Positions 44,946 through 54,127 are shown, numbered from the stretch's first letter. The stretch: 64,000 nucleotides of DNA from Nocardiopsis sp. FIRDI 009 (GCF_003386285.1 NZ_QPNC01000019.1:62001-126000), one strand, 5' to 3'. Numbers and translations are program-made. The notes: generated from the letters alone by a model not told the origin.

Positions 44946-45607
44946 TCCTCCTCCTTGGCGAGTGCGTTGAGGGCCGAGGAGGTCATCGCCGAACCCCCGC
45001 GGCGACCGCGGGCGGTCACGTAGGGGACGTCGATGCCGTGTCGGCCCGCGAACTCCGTCAGTGCCTGCTTGGACTCGGCCGCGCCGACGAAGCCGACGGG
45101 GCAGCCGACGATCGCGGCCGGGCGCGGGGCGCCGTCGATGAGCATCTCCAGCAGGTGGAACAGGGCGGTGGGCGCGTTGCCGACGGCGACCACCGCGCCG
45201 TCGAGCAGGGGTTCCCACAGGGACACCGCGGCCGCGGTGCGGGTGGTGCCCCACTCCCGGGCGAGGGCGGGCACCCGCTCGTCGCCCAGGAGGCAGAGCA
45301 CCTCGTTGTCGCACGGCAGGCGGTTCGCGGTCACCCCGGTGGCCACCATGGTCGCGTCGCACAGGATCGGTGCGCCGGCCCGGAGGGCGGAGCGCGCTGC
45401 GGGGACCAGATCGGGGTGGACGACCAGGTCGTCGGCGAGGTCGACCTGGCCGGTGCCGTGGATCATCCGCACGGCGAGCCGCTCGGCGTTGGCGGGCAGG
45501 TGGTCGAGCCGGGCCTCGCGCCGGATGGTGGCGAAGGAGTCGGCGTAGATCGCGGGTCCGTCGTCGACGTACGCGTAGTGCCGTCTGGGTCGGCTGGGTG
45601 CGGTCAC
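44942..45607 (-). CDS. cobH: Precorrin-8X methylmutase
   Basis: 221 residues. Landmarks: ADSFATIRREARLDHLP, AVRMIHGTGQVDLADDLVVH with the catalytic His, GAPILCDATMVATGVT and AIVGCPVGFVGAAESKQAL. It moves the C11 methyl to C12, forming hydrogenobyrinic acid. The GTG at 45607 overlaps the cobG stop (GTGA). Confidence 0.95.
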   Translation of the reverse strand: MTAPSRPRRHYAYVDDGPAIYADSFATIRREARLDHLPANAERLAVRMIHGTGQVDLADDLVVHPDLVPAARSALRAGAPILCDATMVATGVTANRLPCDNEVLCLLGDERVPALAREWGTTRTAAAVSLWEPLLDGAVVAVGNAPTALFHLLEMLIDGAPRPAAIVGCPVGFVGAAESKQALTEFAGRHGIDVPYVTARGRRGGSAMTSSALNALAKEEE

Positions 45608-46497
45608 TGTTCTCCTCCCGGGACGATGACGCCGCGCCACGGCGTGACGACGAGCTCGTCGGATCCGGCGGTCAGCGCCTCGGCGGCGAGTGCCTCGGCG
45701 GTCGAGCGGTCCAGGCCCGACTCGGACACGGGCACGTGCCGTCCGCCTCCGGGCAGCGGGCCGTGCGGCAGCGGCGGGGCGGGGTCCGGCAGCCGCGGAT
45801 CCGGCGGTGCCGGGTCGGCCAGCGGGGAGGGGAGTTCGGCGACGTGCCACGGGGCGGTGGGCCCGTCGCCGCGCCGGGCCAGGAACGCGTCGGCCAGGTG
45901 CACGAGTGCGGCGGCGGCCTCGTCGAGGGGGGTCAGCGGCCCCCACCCCCCGCCGACCCTCAGCTGGGCGGTGTTCCGGTCGAGGGCGACCAGCCCCAGG
46001 TCGCAGGAGCGCTCCAGCAGGTCGCCGCGGCCGTCGTCCAGCACGAACAGGAAGCGTCCGGGAAGGTCGGCGCGGCGCGGATCGGCGCACAACAGTTCGT
46101 CCAGCGCGCTGGCGAGGGGACGCAGGTCGGCCCGCCCGCCCTCCGAGGGGCGGTCGCGGCGCGGTCCGGTCCGCGGGGAGACCATGATGTTGCGGACCAG
46201 TTCGTGCGTGCGCGAGGGCAGCAGCCCGGTCCCCTCCACGGCCCGGAGCGCCTCGGGGGGCAGCCGCCCGTCCCGCCCGGGCAGGGCGCGCAGCTGCACG
46301 TTGGCCCGGCCGGTGACGTGGATTCGGCCGTCACCGTACTCGTCGGCCACGGCGGCCAGGGCGAGCAGCGATCGGAGGGGGAGCCGGCCGCCGACGAGCC
46401 GGAGGCGGACCAGCAGCCCGTCGTCGGCGGGCCAGGGGCGCAGGGCGCCGGGGCAGCGGTCACGCCGGGTGCGGACGGTGGGGGACGGGGAGTCCAT
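45604..46497 (-). CDS. cobG: CobG-like precorrin-3B synthase lacking the C-terminal Fe-S region
   Basis: 297 residues, against roughly 360-460 for known CobG proteins. The N-terminal nitrite/sulfite-reductase ferredoxin-like half (DGLLVRLRLVGGRLPLRSL, GRIHVTGRANVQLRALPGRD, HELVRNIMVSPRTG) and the second half start (SELVVTPWRG-type, here LVVTPWRGVIVPGGEQ) are present. The protein then stops. In CobG the four Cys ligands of the [4Fe-4S] cluster come after this TPWR motif (ACTGxPGC and GCxxxC types); none is encoded here before cobH begins. The clean GTGA junction with cobH argues against a sequencing error. It would be expected to be inactive as a monooxygenase unless another protein supplies the cluster. 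First gene after riboswitch 4. Confidence 0.85.
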   Translation of the reverse strand: MDSPSPTVRTRRDRCPGALRPWPADDGLLVRLRLVGGRLPLRSLLALAAVADEYGDGRIHVTGRANVQLRALPGRDGRLPPEALRAVEGTGLLPSRTHELVRNIMVSPRTGPRRDRPSEGGRADLRPLASALDELLCADPRRADLPGRFLFVLDDGRGDLLERSCDLGLVALDRNTAQLRVGGGWGPLTPLDEAAAALVHLADAFLARRGDGPTAPWHVAELPSPLADPAPPDPRLPDPAPPLPHGPLPGGGRHVPVSESGLDRSTAEALAAEALTAGSDELVVTPWRGVIVPGGEQ

Positions 46498-46571
46498 CGG
46501 GGATGCGTGTGTCCTTCGGGTCGGGGACCCATGCGCGGGGTCCGCGGATGACCTGGCGGCCCTTCACCGCC

Positions 46572-46745
46572 AGTGCCAGCAGGTCTTCGGACTCGGGTTC
46601 GACCGGAGCGGAGCGCCTTCCCGGAGCGGGGCTCCAGTGGCTGTCCCGGGAGACCGAGTCCCCGGGACGTGCCCGCCCGTCACCCTCACCGCTGCGCGTC
46701 AGTTCCGGACTCCCACCGGATTCCCTGCCCCACGAGGTGGAGAAA
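46572..46745 (-). ncRNA. Cobalamin riboswitch 4 (upstream of cobG-cobH-cobIJ-cobM)
   Basis: On the - strand: GGGAATCCGGTGGGAGTCCGG, ACTGACGCGCAGCGGTGAGG, GCCACTGGAGC, CCGGGAAGGCG, and the end GAGTCCGAAGACCTGCTGGC. It fills the 325-bp gap between the pcm-like gene and cobG. Its motif order and wording are close to riboswitch 1. Confidence 0.92.
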
Positions 46746-46822
46746 CGACTGGCCCGACGAGGGTACCGCGCCCTCCCCGGAGCCGCTCCAGGCCCCTTCG
46801 CCCTGACGGGAGCGCGGGGCAC

Positions 46823-47485
46823 TCACGGGCCCTCCCACCCCTCCGGGAGCGGGTAGCCGTGCTCTCCGTGCAGGCGGACGAACCTCGCACGGATCACCGA
46901 GGCGCGGCGTTCCAGGCCCCGCTCGGCGCGCTCGAACAGCACCACGTCCTCGTCCCCGCCGGGGCCGATCGGCTGCACCAGGCGCCCGCCCACCGCCAGC
47001 TGCCCGACGAGCGGTGGGGGCACCCGCGGGTGGGCGGCCGAGACCAGGACGGCGTCGAAGGGCGCCTCGTCGGGCGCGCCCAGGGTCCCGTCGCCCACGC
47101 GCAGCACGACGTTGGTCACCCCCAGGCCGCCGAGCCTGGCCCGGACGCGTTCGACCATCTCGGGCCACAGGTCGACGCTCACCACCCGCGCCGCCAGCCG
47201 GGACAGCAGGGCGGTCTGGAACCCGTAGCCCGTCCCGACCTCCAGCACGTGTTCGTCCCCGGTCAGCCGCAGGGCCTCGATCATCGCGGCCGACAGGGAC
47301 GGCTGCGTGGTCACCTGCCCGTGCCCGATGGGCAGCGGCCGGTCCTCGTAGGCCTCCGCCCGGTGTTCGGCGGGGACGAAGCGGGCACGCGGGACCTCAC
47401 CGAACGCGGCGAGTACGCGCTCGTCGCCCACGCCCGCCGCCCGTACCGCGCGGACCAGATCCTCCGGGGTGGCGCTCCACCGCAC
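46823..47485 (-). CDS. Protein-L-isoaspartate O-methyltransferase-like
   Basis: 220 residues. Landmarks: FVPAEHRAEAYEDRPLPIGH, GQVTTQPSLSAAMIEAL (family S/T-QP motif), SAM motif VLEVGTGYGFQTALLSRL, and VVSVDLWPEMVERVRARL. PCMT enzymes repair isoaspartyl residues; in actinomycetes some homologues act in RiPP or secondary metabolism, and here no precursor is nearby. Not part of the cobalamin pathway; it lies between riboswitches 4 and 5. Confidence 0.85.
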   Translation of the reverse strand: MRWSATPEDLVRAVRAAGVGDERVLAAFGEVPRARFVPAEHRAEAYEDRPLPIGHGQVTTQPSLSAAMIEALRLTGDEHVLEVGTGYGFQTALLSRLAARVVSVDLWPEMVERVRARLGGLGVTNVVLRVGDGTLGAPDEAPFDAVLVSAAHPRVPPPLVGQLAVGGRLVQPIGPGGDEDVVLFERAERGLERRASVIRARFVRLHGEHGYPLPEGWEGP

Positions 47486-47692
47486 CCGAACCCCTCCCTG
47501 CTCACGGGACGCGTTCCGTCCAACAGCAGCCTAGTACCGCGCGAAGGTCTCCTCCGGTGGCCGCTGGGCGGGAGGACCCCCAGGCCAGCGGGGTGCTCCC
47601 AGGCGGCGGGCGGGGCCGTTCGGCGGCGGCCGGGACGGATCCGTCTCCCCGCGCTTATTGCCAAACCCCCGGCCGGGGCATACTTTCGGGAT

Positions 47693-47885
47693 GCCGTGGT
47701 GTTCGGGAAGTCCGGTGTGAGTCCGGCGCGGCCCTCGCCACTGTGTACGGGAAGCCCTCGCGTCCCGCGCCGACCGGATCCGTCCGGCGGCGCGGCCACA
47801 CGCCACTGGGGAGGCGCCCTCACGGGTGCGGATCTGGGAAGGCGGACGCGGGGGCGGTGACCCGGCAGCCAGGAGACCGGCCACG
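47693..47885 (+). ncRNA. Cobalamin riboswitch 5 (upstream of cbiMNQO)
   Basis: GGTGTTCGGGAAGTCCGGTG, GAGTCCGGCGCGGCCCTCGC, CACTGTGTACGGGAAG, ACGCCACTGGGG, ATCTGGGAAGGCGG and the complete B12 box GGCAGCCAGGAGACCGGCC. Together with the 200 bp before it, it makes up the 47486-47930 gap. It regulates cobalt import by cobalamin. Confidence 0.92.
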
Positions 47886-47930
47886 GCACCGATGACCGTC
47901 CACGAGGTGCTGGAGATTGGTCCCCCACAC

Positions 47931-48692
47931 ATGCACATACCCGAAGGGCTGCTGCCCCCACTGCACGCCGCCGCCTGGACGGCGGCCGCGGCGCCGTTCG
48001 TCGTCCACGGCGTCCGCTCACTCACCCGCGAGGTCCGCGCCAACCCCGACACCAAACTCCTGCTCGGCGCCGCCGGAGCGTTCTGCTTCGTCCTGTCCGC
48101 GCTGAAGATCCCCTCGGCGACCGGGACCAGCTCCCACCCGGTGGGGGTCGGCCTGGGCGCGGTGCTCTTCCGACCACCGGTGATGGCGGTCCTGGGCACG
48201 ATCACCCTGCTCTTCCAGGCGCTGCTGCTCGCCCACGGCGGCCTGTCCACCCTCGGCGCCAACGCCTTCTCACTCGCGGTGGTCGGCCCGTGGGTGGCCT
48301 ACGGAGCGTTCCGGCTCGTGCGTTCGCTCACCGCCCGGTCGTCCGAGGGGCTGTCGCTGTCGGCGTCGGTGTTCGCGGCCGCGTTCTCGGCCAGCCTGGG
48401 CACCTACACCGTCACCAGCCTCCAGCTCGCCCTGGCGCACCCGGACCCGGAGGGCGGGATCGTCGGGGCGTTCGTCAAGTACGCGACGATCTTCTCCCTC
48501 ACCCAGATCCCGATCGCGGTCATCGAGGGTCTGATCACCGTGGCGGTGGTCCGGATCCTCACCTCGGTGAGCCGCGGCGACCTGGTCCGGCTCGGGGTCC
48601 TGCGCCCGTCCGCCGCGCCCCCGTCCGGGACGCGGACCGCGACCACGACCGCCACCACCGCCGAGGACCGGGAGAAGGGAAGCACCGAATGA
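47931..48692 (+). CDS. cbiM: Cobalt ECF transporter core component CbiM
   Basis: 253 residues from the ATG at 47931, chosen because CbiM/NikM proteins bind metal with the N-terminal Met-His and begin MHIxEG; here [16 protein letters not shown]. An upstream in-frame ATG at 47892 would bury this motif. Further landmarks: [36 protein letters not shown] and a second His-containing loop [16 protein letters not shown]. About seven membrane segments. Substrate cobalt is inferred from the riboswitch and neighbours. The C-terminal tail is Thr/Ala-rich and disordered. Confidence 0.92.
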   Translation: MHIPEGLLPPLHAAAWTAAAAPFVVHGVRSLTREVRANPDTKLLLGAAGAFCFVLSALKIPSATGTSSHPVGVGLGAVLFRPPVMAVLGTITLLFQALLLAHGGLSTLGANAFSLAVVGPWVAYGAFRLVRSLTARSSEGLSLSASVFAAAFSASLGTYTVTSLQLALAHPDPEGGIVGAFVKYATIFSLTQIPIAVIEGLITVAVVRILTSVSRGDLVRLGVLRPSAAPPSGTRTATTTATTAEDREKGSTE

Positions 48693-49069
48693 GCGAGCGG
48701 ACCAAGCCCCGCGCCTGGGTGACCTGGGCGCTCCTGGCCGCCGTGGCCGTCGTGGCGGTCCTGCCGCTGCTGACGGGGGCCGCCGACCACCTGGAGGAGC
48801 CGTTCGCCGGAGCCGACGGTCAGGCCGAGAGCCTGGTCAACGAGCTGAACCCGGAGTACGAGCCGTGGCTGTCGCCCGTGGTCGAGCTGCCCTCGGGGGA
48901 GGTCGAGTCCGGGCTGTTCGCCCTCCAGGCGGCGATCGGCGCCGGGATCGTCGGCTACGCGCTCGGGGTGGCCCGCACGCGGTCCCGGTCGCGGTCCGAG
49001 GAGGGCTCCGCCGTCGCCGCCGGCGGCCCCTCCGGCCCGGAGCCGAGCGGCGACGCCTCCGACGGCTGA
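48689..49069 (+). CDS. cbiN: Cobalt transport protein CbiN
   Basis: 126 residues with two membrane segments ([18 protein letters not shown] and [19 protein letters not shown]) framing an extracellular loop with the family pattern [20 protein letters not shown] and EPWLSP. CbiN helps load metal into CbiM. The C-terminus is a disordered Ser/Gly/Pro tail. ATGA overlap with cbiM. Confidence 0.92.
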   Translation: MSERTKPRAWVTWALLAAVAVVAVLPLLTGAADHLEEPFAGADGQAESLVNELNPEYEPWLSPVVELPSGEVESGLFALQAAIGAGIVGYALGVARTRSRSRSEEGSAVAAGGPSGPEPSGDASDG

Positions 49070-49074
49070 CCCCC

Positions 49075-49815
49075 GTGACGCCGATCGACACCGCCGCCTA
49101 CCGGAGCCGGTGGCGGCGGTACCACCCCGCCGTCAAGGGGGTCCTCTGCGGAGGGCTGCTGGCGTGCGCCCTGCTGCTGCCGCCGTGGCCGGGAGCCGCT
49201 CTGGTGGCGGTGGCCACCCTGGCCGCCGCCACCGCGGCCCGCGTCCCCCCGGGGTTGCTGGTACGCGTCGCGGCCGCCCCGCTGCTGTTCGTCGTCACCA
49301 GCGCGGCTCCGCTCCTGGTCACGGTGGGCGGCCCGGAGACGTTGGCCTGGGCCGAGGGCGGGGCGGCCCGGGCCGCCGAGGTCGCGGCGCGGGCGTCCGC
49401 GGCGGTGGGCACCCAGCTCCTGTTCGTGCTGACCACCCCCGTGGCCGACCTGCTCGCCCGACTGGCCCGGACCCGCCTGCCCACCGCCCTGGTCGAGGTG
49501 GTCGCCCTCACCTACCAGATGCTGATGGTGCTGCTGCGGACCGCCCAACGGGTCGCCTCCGGCCAGGCGGGGCGGCTCGGCTACCACTCCCGGCGGGCCG
49601 GGGTCCGCTCGGCGGGGGCGCTGGGCGGGGTGCTGTTCGTGCGCTCCCTCGACCGGGCGCGGCGGCTCCAGGAGGGGCTGGCCTGCCGGGGGTACACGGG
49701 GCGGCTCACCGTGCTGGTCGCCGAACAGCCGGTCCGGCCGGTGGAGCTGGCCGCGGCCGCCGCGCCACCGCTGCTGGTCGCAGCCCTCTCCCTCGCCCAC
49801 GCGGCCCTGCTGTGA
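49075..49815 (+). CDS. cbiQ: Energy-coupling factor transmembrane protein CbiQ
   Basis: 246 residues from the GTG at 49075, 5 bp after cbiN. Start region IDTAAYRSRWRRYHPAVKG is typical of CbiQ; about five hydrophobic segments; coupling-helix motif near the end, SLDRARRLQEGLACRGYTG (the A-x-x-x-R-G-x pattern that contacts the ATPase). It transmits ATP hydrolysis to CbiM. Confidence 0.92.
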   Translation: MTPIDTAAYRSRWRRYHPAVKGVLCGGLLACALLLPPWPGAALVAVATLAAATAARVPPGLLVRVAAAPLLFVVTSAAPLLVTVGGPETLAWAEGGAARAAEVAARASAAVGTQLLFVLTTPVADLLARLARTRLPTALVEVVALTYQMLMVLLRTAQRVASGQAGRLGYHSRRAGVRSAGALGGVLFVRSLDRARRLQEGLACRGYTGRLTVLVAEQPVRPVELAAAAAPPLLVAALSLAHAALL

Positions 49816-49850
49816 GCGGCGGGACCGCCGACGACCCCCAGGAGACACGC

Positions 49851-50753
49851 ATGTGTGCCCGACCTCCCGACCCCCGCGCGACCAGGGCGGCGGACCCCGT
49901 GCCGCCCGGCCCCGACGTCCCGCCCGTCCTGGCCGGGCAGGGCCTGCACTACGACTACGCGGACACCGGACCGGCGGTGGCCGGGGTGGACGTGCGGGTC
50001 CGCCCCGGCGGGCTGCTGGCGGTGCTGGGCCCCAACGGGGGCGGTAAGACCACCCTGCTGCGGCTGCTGGCGGGCAGCCTGGCCCCCACCCGGGGGACGG
50101 TGCTGCTGGACGGTGACCCGCTGCCGCGCGGCCGACGCGGACGCGACCGTCTGCGCCGCCGCGTGCAGATGGTCTTCCAGGACCCCGACGACCAGTTGTT
50201 CTCCGCCACCGTCGGCCAGGACGTGTCGTTCGGCCCCCTCAACCTGGACCTGCCCGCCGACCGGGTCCGCGAGCGTGTGGACTGGGCGTTGGCCGCGCTC
50301 GGCATCACCGCGCTCGCCGACCGGCCCACCCACCTGCTCTCCTACGGCCAGCGCAAGCGGGTGGTGCTGGCCGGGGCGATGGCGATGCGCCCCGACGTGC
50401 TGATCCTGGACGAGCCCACGGCCGGGCTGGACCCGGCGGGGGTGGCCGAACTGGTGTCGACCCTGGACGGGTTGCGGGCCCGGGGCGCCACGCTGGTGGT
50501 GTCCACGCACGACGTGGACCTGGTGCACGGCTGGGCGGACCGGGCGTTGGTCCTGGACCGGACGGTGCTGGCGGAGGGGCCGGCCGGGGAGGTGCTGGGC
50601 GACACCGACCTGCTGGCCCGGGCCCGGCTGCGCCCCGCCTGGGGTCCCCTGGTGGGGCGGGCGCTGCGCGCGCACGGGCTGCTGCCCGACGACGCCGCCG
50701 ACCCCGCCTCACCCGAGGACCTGGCTCGGCTCCTCGGGAGGTCTGACCGATGA
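49851..50753 (+). CDS. cbiO: Cobalt ECF transporter ATPase CbiO
   Basis: 300 residues. Walker A VLGPNGGGKTTLLRLL, Q-loop VQMVFQDPDDQLFSATVGQD (the ECF-type QDPDDQ), signature LSYGQRKRVVLAG, Walker B VLILDEPTAGLD and H-loop STHDVDLV. The ATG at 49851 has AGGAG 6 nt upstream; a GTG at 49812 overlapping the cbiQ stop (GTGA) is an alternative. Completes a full cobalt importer. Confidence 0.94.
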   Translation: MCARPPDPRATRAADPVPPGPDVPPVLAGQGLHYDYADTGPAVAGVDVRVRPGGLLAVLGPNGGGKTTLLRLLAGSLAPTRGTVLLDGDPLPRGRRGRDRLRRRVQMVFQDPDDQLFSATVGQDVSFGPLNLDLPADRVRERVDWALAALGITALADRPTHLLSYGQRKRVVLAGAMAMRPDVLILDEPTAGLDPAGVAELVSTLDGLRARGATLVVSTHDVDLVHGWADRALVLDRTVLAEGPAGEVLGDTDLLARARLRPAWGPLVGRALRAHGLLPDDAADPASPEDLARLLGRSDR

Positions 50754-51060
50754 GTCCTCCACCATCGAAGCCGCGACCGTCGAGGAGGTCGTCGGACTCG
50801 TGTCGAAGCCCCCGTGCGCGGTCGCGCGGGGCGTGGTCGGGGTCCGGCCGTCGCGGGAACCGTCGCAGCTGTTGCGCACCGGGTTCGACGGAGGCCGGTG
50901 GCCTGACGGGACCACGTGCGGGCAGGTGCCGCGATGGTGGCTGACCTGCCCGCACAGGAACCGGACCCGGAACGCCGGGGGTTCGGGGCCGCGAGCGCGA
51001 CGGCTACCCGGCCTCGCCCGTAACGGCCCCGGCGGGCTCGGAGTCCTCGTGAACCCTCCT
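50754..51060. other. Convergent intergenic region without a convincing gene
   Basis: About 307 bp between the rightward cbiO and the leftward binding-protein gene. Only open frames without ribosome sites or family character are seen. Its main feature is the large hairpin at 50916-50955. Confidence 0.5.
50916..50955. terminator. Bidirectional terminator-like hairpin between convergent operons
   Basis: GTGCGGGCAGGT (50916-50927) and ACCTGCCCGCAC (50944-50955) form a perfect 12-bp stem with a 16-nt loop. It lies between two convergent operons, cobalt import and putative metallophore import, which suits termination in both directions. No T-run. Confidence 0.55.
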
Positions 51061-52107
51061 TCAGCCCGTCTGGAGCGCGTCCGGGTAGAGCCGCCGGGCG
51101 ATCGTCTCCACGGCGTCGACATTCCCCAGGGCACCGGGGTACAGGTCACTCGCGGGGACGGCGATGAGGAGATCGTCCTGCACGGCCGGGACGTCGGGGA
51201 AGGTGCTGCGAAGGTACGCGCGGGTCCGCTCTTCGTGCTCGGGTCCGCTCACGCCGAACACGATGGCTTCGGGAGCGCGGCTGATGATCTCCTCAGGGTT
51301 GATCTGGGCGGCGAAGAAGTCGGCGAACTCGGGCGCGTCGGGGTCGAAGACGTTGTCGCCGCCGGCGGTCTCGATGATGTCCGCCTCGATGCCGGCGCCG
51401 ATGGCCGACAGCGAGTTGCCCTCGACGTAGACCTGCGCGACGGTGGGCCGCGGAGAGTCGCCGATCGCGTCCTCCACGGCGGCCAGCCGTTCCTCGACGT
51501 CCTGTGTGAGCTCCTCGGCCGCGGCGGGGACGTCCAGGATGGCGCCGAGGTCGGTGATGTCCGTCAGCACGTCGGTGACCTCCGCGGTGTTGCGGCGGTC
51601 GGCGCAACCACCGGTCGCGACGTAGGCCCGGGCTCCGTTCTCGTTCAGTTGCTCGATGCTGGCGAAGCCCTGTTCGGCCGTGAACTCGTACTCCGTCGGG
51701 GAGACCACGAAGTCGGGGGTGACGGCGAGCAGGTCCTCGCGGGCCGGCGGTGCGTCCGCGCTGAGCACCGGGATGTCGGCGGCCTCGTCGGCGATGTCGT
51801 CCGGCAGTGCCGAGACCTCGGTCTGGGCCTGGCCGACGATGGAGTCCCGCACACCGAGGCGGATGAGCAGTTCGGTCTGCGAGGGCATCAGTCCGACGAC
51901 ACTGCTGGGAGTGGTGTCGAAGGACAGCTCCCGTCCGCAGTTCGTGACCGTCACGGTCTGCCCGGAGTCGCCGGTGTCCGCCGCGTCGGTGGTGACGCCG
52001 GTACCGCAGGCGGTCAGCGCCAGCGGTAGCACGGCCAGGGCGGCGCGTGCGGTCGGGAGGGGGCGGGAACGGCGCCGGGACACGGCCCGGGTGGCATTGC
52101 CTGTCAT
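51061..52107 (-). CDS. Siderophore-type ABC transporter substrate-binding lipoprotein
   Basis: 348 residues with a lipobox (LPLALTACGTG). The PF01497-type fold is seen in PSSVVGLMPSQTELLIRLGV, EDLLAVTPDFVVSPTEYEF, IGAGIEADIIETAGGDNVF and PEAIVFGVSGPEHEER. It binds metal chelates or corrinoids. Here the operon is headed by a Zur-like site and faces a RiPP cluster, so a metallophore complex is the likely ligand (inference). The ATG at 52107 overlaps the ATPase stop (ATGA). Only about as similar to the BtuF-like protein at 16764 as expected for family members. Confidence 0.82.
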   Translation of the reverse strand: MTGNATRAVSRRRSRPLPTARAALAVLPLALTACGTGVTTDAADTGDSGQTVTVTNCGRELSFDTTPSSVVGLMPSQTELLIRLGVRDSIVGQAQTEVSALPDDIADEAADIPVLSADAPPAREDLLAVTPDFVVSPTEYEFTAEQGFASIEQLNENGARAYVATGGCADRRNTAEVTDVLTDITDLGAILDVPAAAEELTQDVEERLAAVEDAIGDSPRPTVAQVYVEGNSLSAIGAGIEADIIETAGGDNVFDPDAPEFADFFAAQINPEEIISRAPEAIVFGVSGPEHEERTRAYLRSTFPDVPAVQDDLLIAVPASDLYPGALGNVDAVETIARRLYPDALQTG

Positions 52108-52940
52108 GGGGTGCTGATTTCTTCCTGGGTCGTGATGGATGGGTTCGGGGAGTCGTGATCGTTCGGCTTCAGCGGGCTGCGGGCGTCGAAGAGCAGATGC
52201 CGCCGTCCGGAACGCGGATGGGCGACGGCTGTCGACTCGACGCCGAAGACCGAACGGACCAGGTCGGTGTGGAGCACCTCGTCCGGGGCGCCGAGGGAGA
52301 GCAGGCGCCCCTCGGCCAGGACGCCGATGGCGTCGCAGGAGCGCGCGGCCAGGTTCAGGTCGTGCAGGGCGACCACCACGGTGCGGTCGGTGGCTCTGAC
52401 CAGATCGAGGAGTTCGAGCTGATGGGCGATGTCGAGGTGGTTCGTGGGCTCGTCCAGGACGAGCACGGGTGTGTCCTGGGTGAGCGCGCGGGCGAAGAGC
52501 ACGCGCTGGCGCTCGCCACCGGACAGGGCCGAGAACGGGCGGGCCTCCAGGTGCGCGGCGCCGACCCGGGTGAGGGCCTCCCGCGCCAGGGCGATGTCGC
52601 GGTCGGAGTCGCGTCCGTATCCGCGGCCGTGCGGGATGCGCCCGAGCAGCACCATGTCGAGGACGGCGATCTCGAACTCCTCGCTGTGCTCCTGTGCCAT
52701 CACCGCCACGTGCCGGGCGAGCTCCTTGCGCTTCAACGCGGTGATGTCGGTGCCGTCGAAGCACACGCGGCCGACTGAGGGGGTCGCGAGCCCCGCCACG
52801 GTGCGCAGCAGGGTGGACTTGCCGCTCCCGTTGGGCCCGAGCAGCCCGAGCACGGTGCCCGAGGGCACCGAGACGCTCACGTCGGTGACGACGGGCCGTC
52901 CGCCGCGGTGGGCGGTGAGGTTCTCGACGTCGACTCTCAT
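52104..52940 (-). CDS. Siderophore-type ABC transporter ATPase (FecE-like)
   Basis: 278 residues. Walker [21 protein letters not shown]-loop VAVMAQEHSEEFEIAVLDMV, signature [15 protein letters not shown], Walker [15 protein letters not shown]-loop VALHDLNLA. The ATG at 52940 overlaps the permease stop (ATGA). A roughly 25-residue polar tail follows the domain. Confidence 0.92.
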   Translation of the reverse strand: MRVDVENLTAHRGGRPVVTDVSVSVPSGTVLGLLGPNGSGKSTLLRTVAGLATPSVGRVCFDGTDITALKRKELARHVAVMAQEHSEEFEIAVLDMVLLGRIPHGRGYGRDSDRDIALAREALTRVGAAHLEARPFSALSGGERQRVLFARALTQDTPVLVLDEPTNHLDIAHQLELLDLVRATDRTVVVALHDLNLAARSCDAIGVLAEGRLLSLGAPDEVLHTDLVRSVFGVESTAVAHPRSGRRHLLFDARSPLKPNDHDSPNPSITTQEEISTP

Positions 52941-54112
52941 CGGCCCACCCCCACGCTGTCGGCGCGGTCGCGGCGCAGCAGCCACAGGAAGAACGGTGCT
53001 CCGACCATCGCGGTGAGCACGCCCAGGGGGATCTCCGCGGGAGCGGCGAGGACCCTGGCCAGGAAGTCGCAGGCGGCGAGGAACACCGCTCCGCCGAGCA
53101 GGGCGACCGGGAGCATCCTGCGGTGGTCGGAACCGACGATGATGCGGGCGATATGGGGGATGATCAGCCCGACGAAGCCGATGCCTCCGGAGACCGCGAC
53201 GACCGATCCGGTCAGCAGGGCCGCGGCGACGAGGGCGCCGCTGCGCAACCGGTTGACGTTGACGCCCAGGGACGCGGCCGCGTCGTCCCCGACGAGGAGG
53301 GCGTTGAGCGCCCGGGCGCGGAAGGCGGCGTAGAGCCCCACGACGAGCAGTGCCGCCGAGGGCAGGGCGAGGTGGCCCATCGTGGCGGCGGAGACCGAAC
53401 CCAGCAGGAAGAACATGATGCTGAAGACGTTCTGCGCCTCGGTGGTGATGGTCAGGTAGCTGGTCACGGCGCTGAACAGGGAGCCGAGGGCGACGCCCGC
53501 GAGGATGAGGCGCTGGGGCGCGATGCGCCCGTTCTTGTGGGCCAGGGCGTAGACGGCCGCGGTGGCCAGGAGCGCGCCGAGGAAGGCCGCTCCCCCCACC
53601 CCGAGGGAGCCGGCCCCCACGCCCAGGACGATGAACGAGACCGCGCCGACCCCGGCGCCGGCGGAGACGCCGAGGATGTAGGGCTCGGCCAGGGAGTTGT
53701 GGACCACGGCCTGCATCAGCGCACCGGCCAGGGCGAGCGCGGCACCGGCGGTCGCGGCCAGAAGCACGCGGGGCAGCCGGAACTGCCAGACGGCGTTGTC
53801 CTGCACCGTCGTCAACGACCCGTCCGACATCCACGGCATCCCGGGCACGAGGTGGCCGATGACGATACGCAGGGCGTCGGCAGGGGACACGTCGATCGTG
53901 CCGGTGCTCGTCGACAGCAGCACCACCGCGACCAGCGCGAGAGCCAGGACCGGGACGAGGATCCGGGCGGCGAGCACGCCGCGCCGCCGGGCGTCGGCCG
54001 CGGGGGCGGCCGGGCCCGCGGCGCCGCCGGGAGGTGCTCCCGCGGGGCGCGTCTGGGGCAGGAGGCGGGGGAGGGGAGTCGACACGCGTCTCTCGTTCGT
54101 TGCTCGTGCCAT
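52937..54112 (-). CDS. Siderophore-type ABC transporter permease (FecCD family)
   Basis: 391 residues. A Pro/Arg/Ala-rich 45-residue cytosolic start is followed by about nine or ten membrane segments with RLPRVLLAATAGAALALAGA, LMQAVVHNSLAEPYILGVSA, GGIGFVGLIIPHIARIIVGS and the PAEIPLGVLTAMVGAPFFLW end. One permease gene implies a homodimer. It lies 15 bp after the S9 peptidase gene in the Zur-like operon. Confidence 0.9.
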   Translation of the reverse strand: MARATNERRVSTPLPRLLPQTRPAGAPPGGAAGPAAPAADARRRGVLAARILVPVLALALVAVVLLSTSTGTIDVSPADALRIVIGHLVPGMPWMSDGSLTTVQDNAVWQFRLPRVLLAATAGAALALAGALMQAVVHNSLAEPYILGVSAGAGVGAVSFIVLGVGAGSLGVGGAAFLGALLATAAVYALAHKNGRIAPQRLILAGVALGSLFSAVTSYLTITTEAQNVFSIMFFLLGSVSAATMGHLALPSAALLVVGLYAAFRARALNALLVGDDAAASLGVNVNRLRSGALVAAALLTGSVVAVSGGIGFVGLIIPHIARIIVGSDHRRMLPVALLGGAVFLAACDFLARVLAAPAEIPLGVLTAMVGAPFFLWLLRRDRADSVGVGR

Positions 54113-54127
54113 CTGTCGGGGGCTCTC

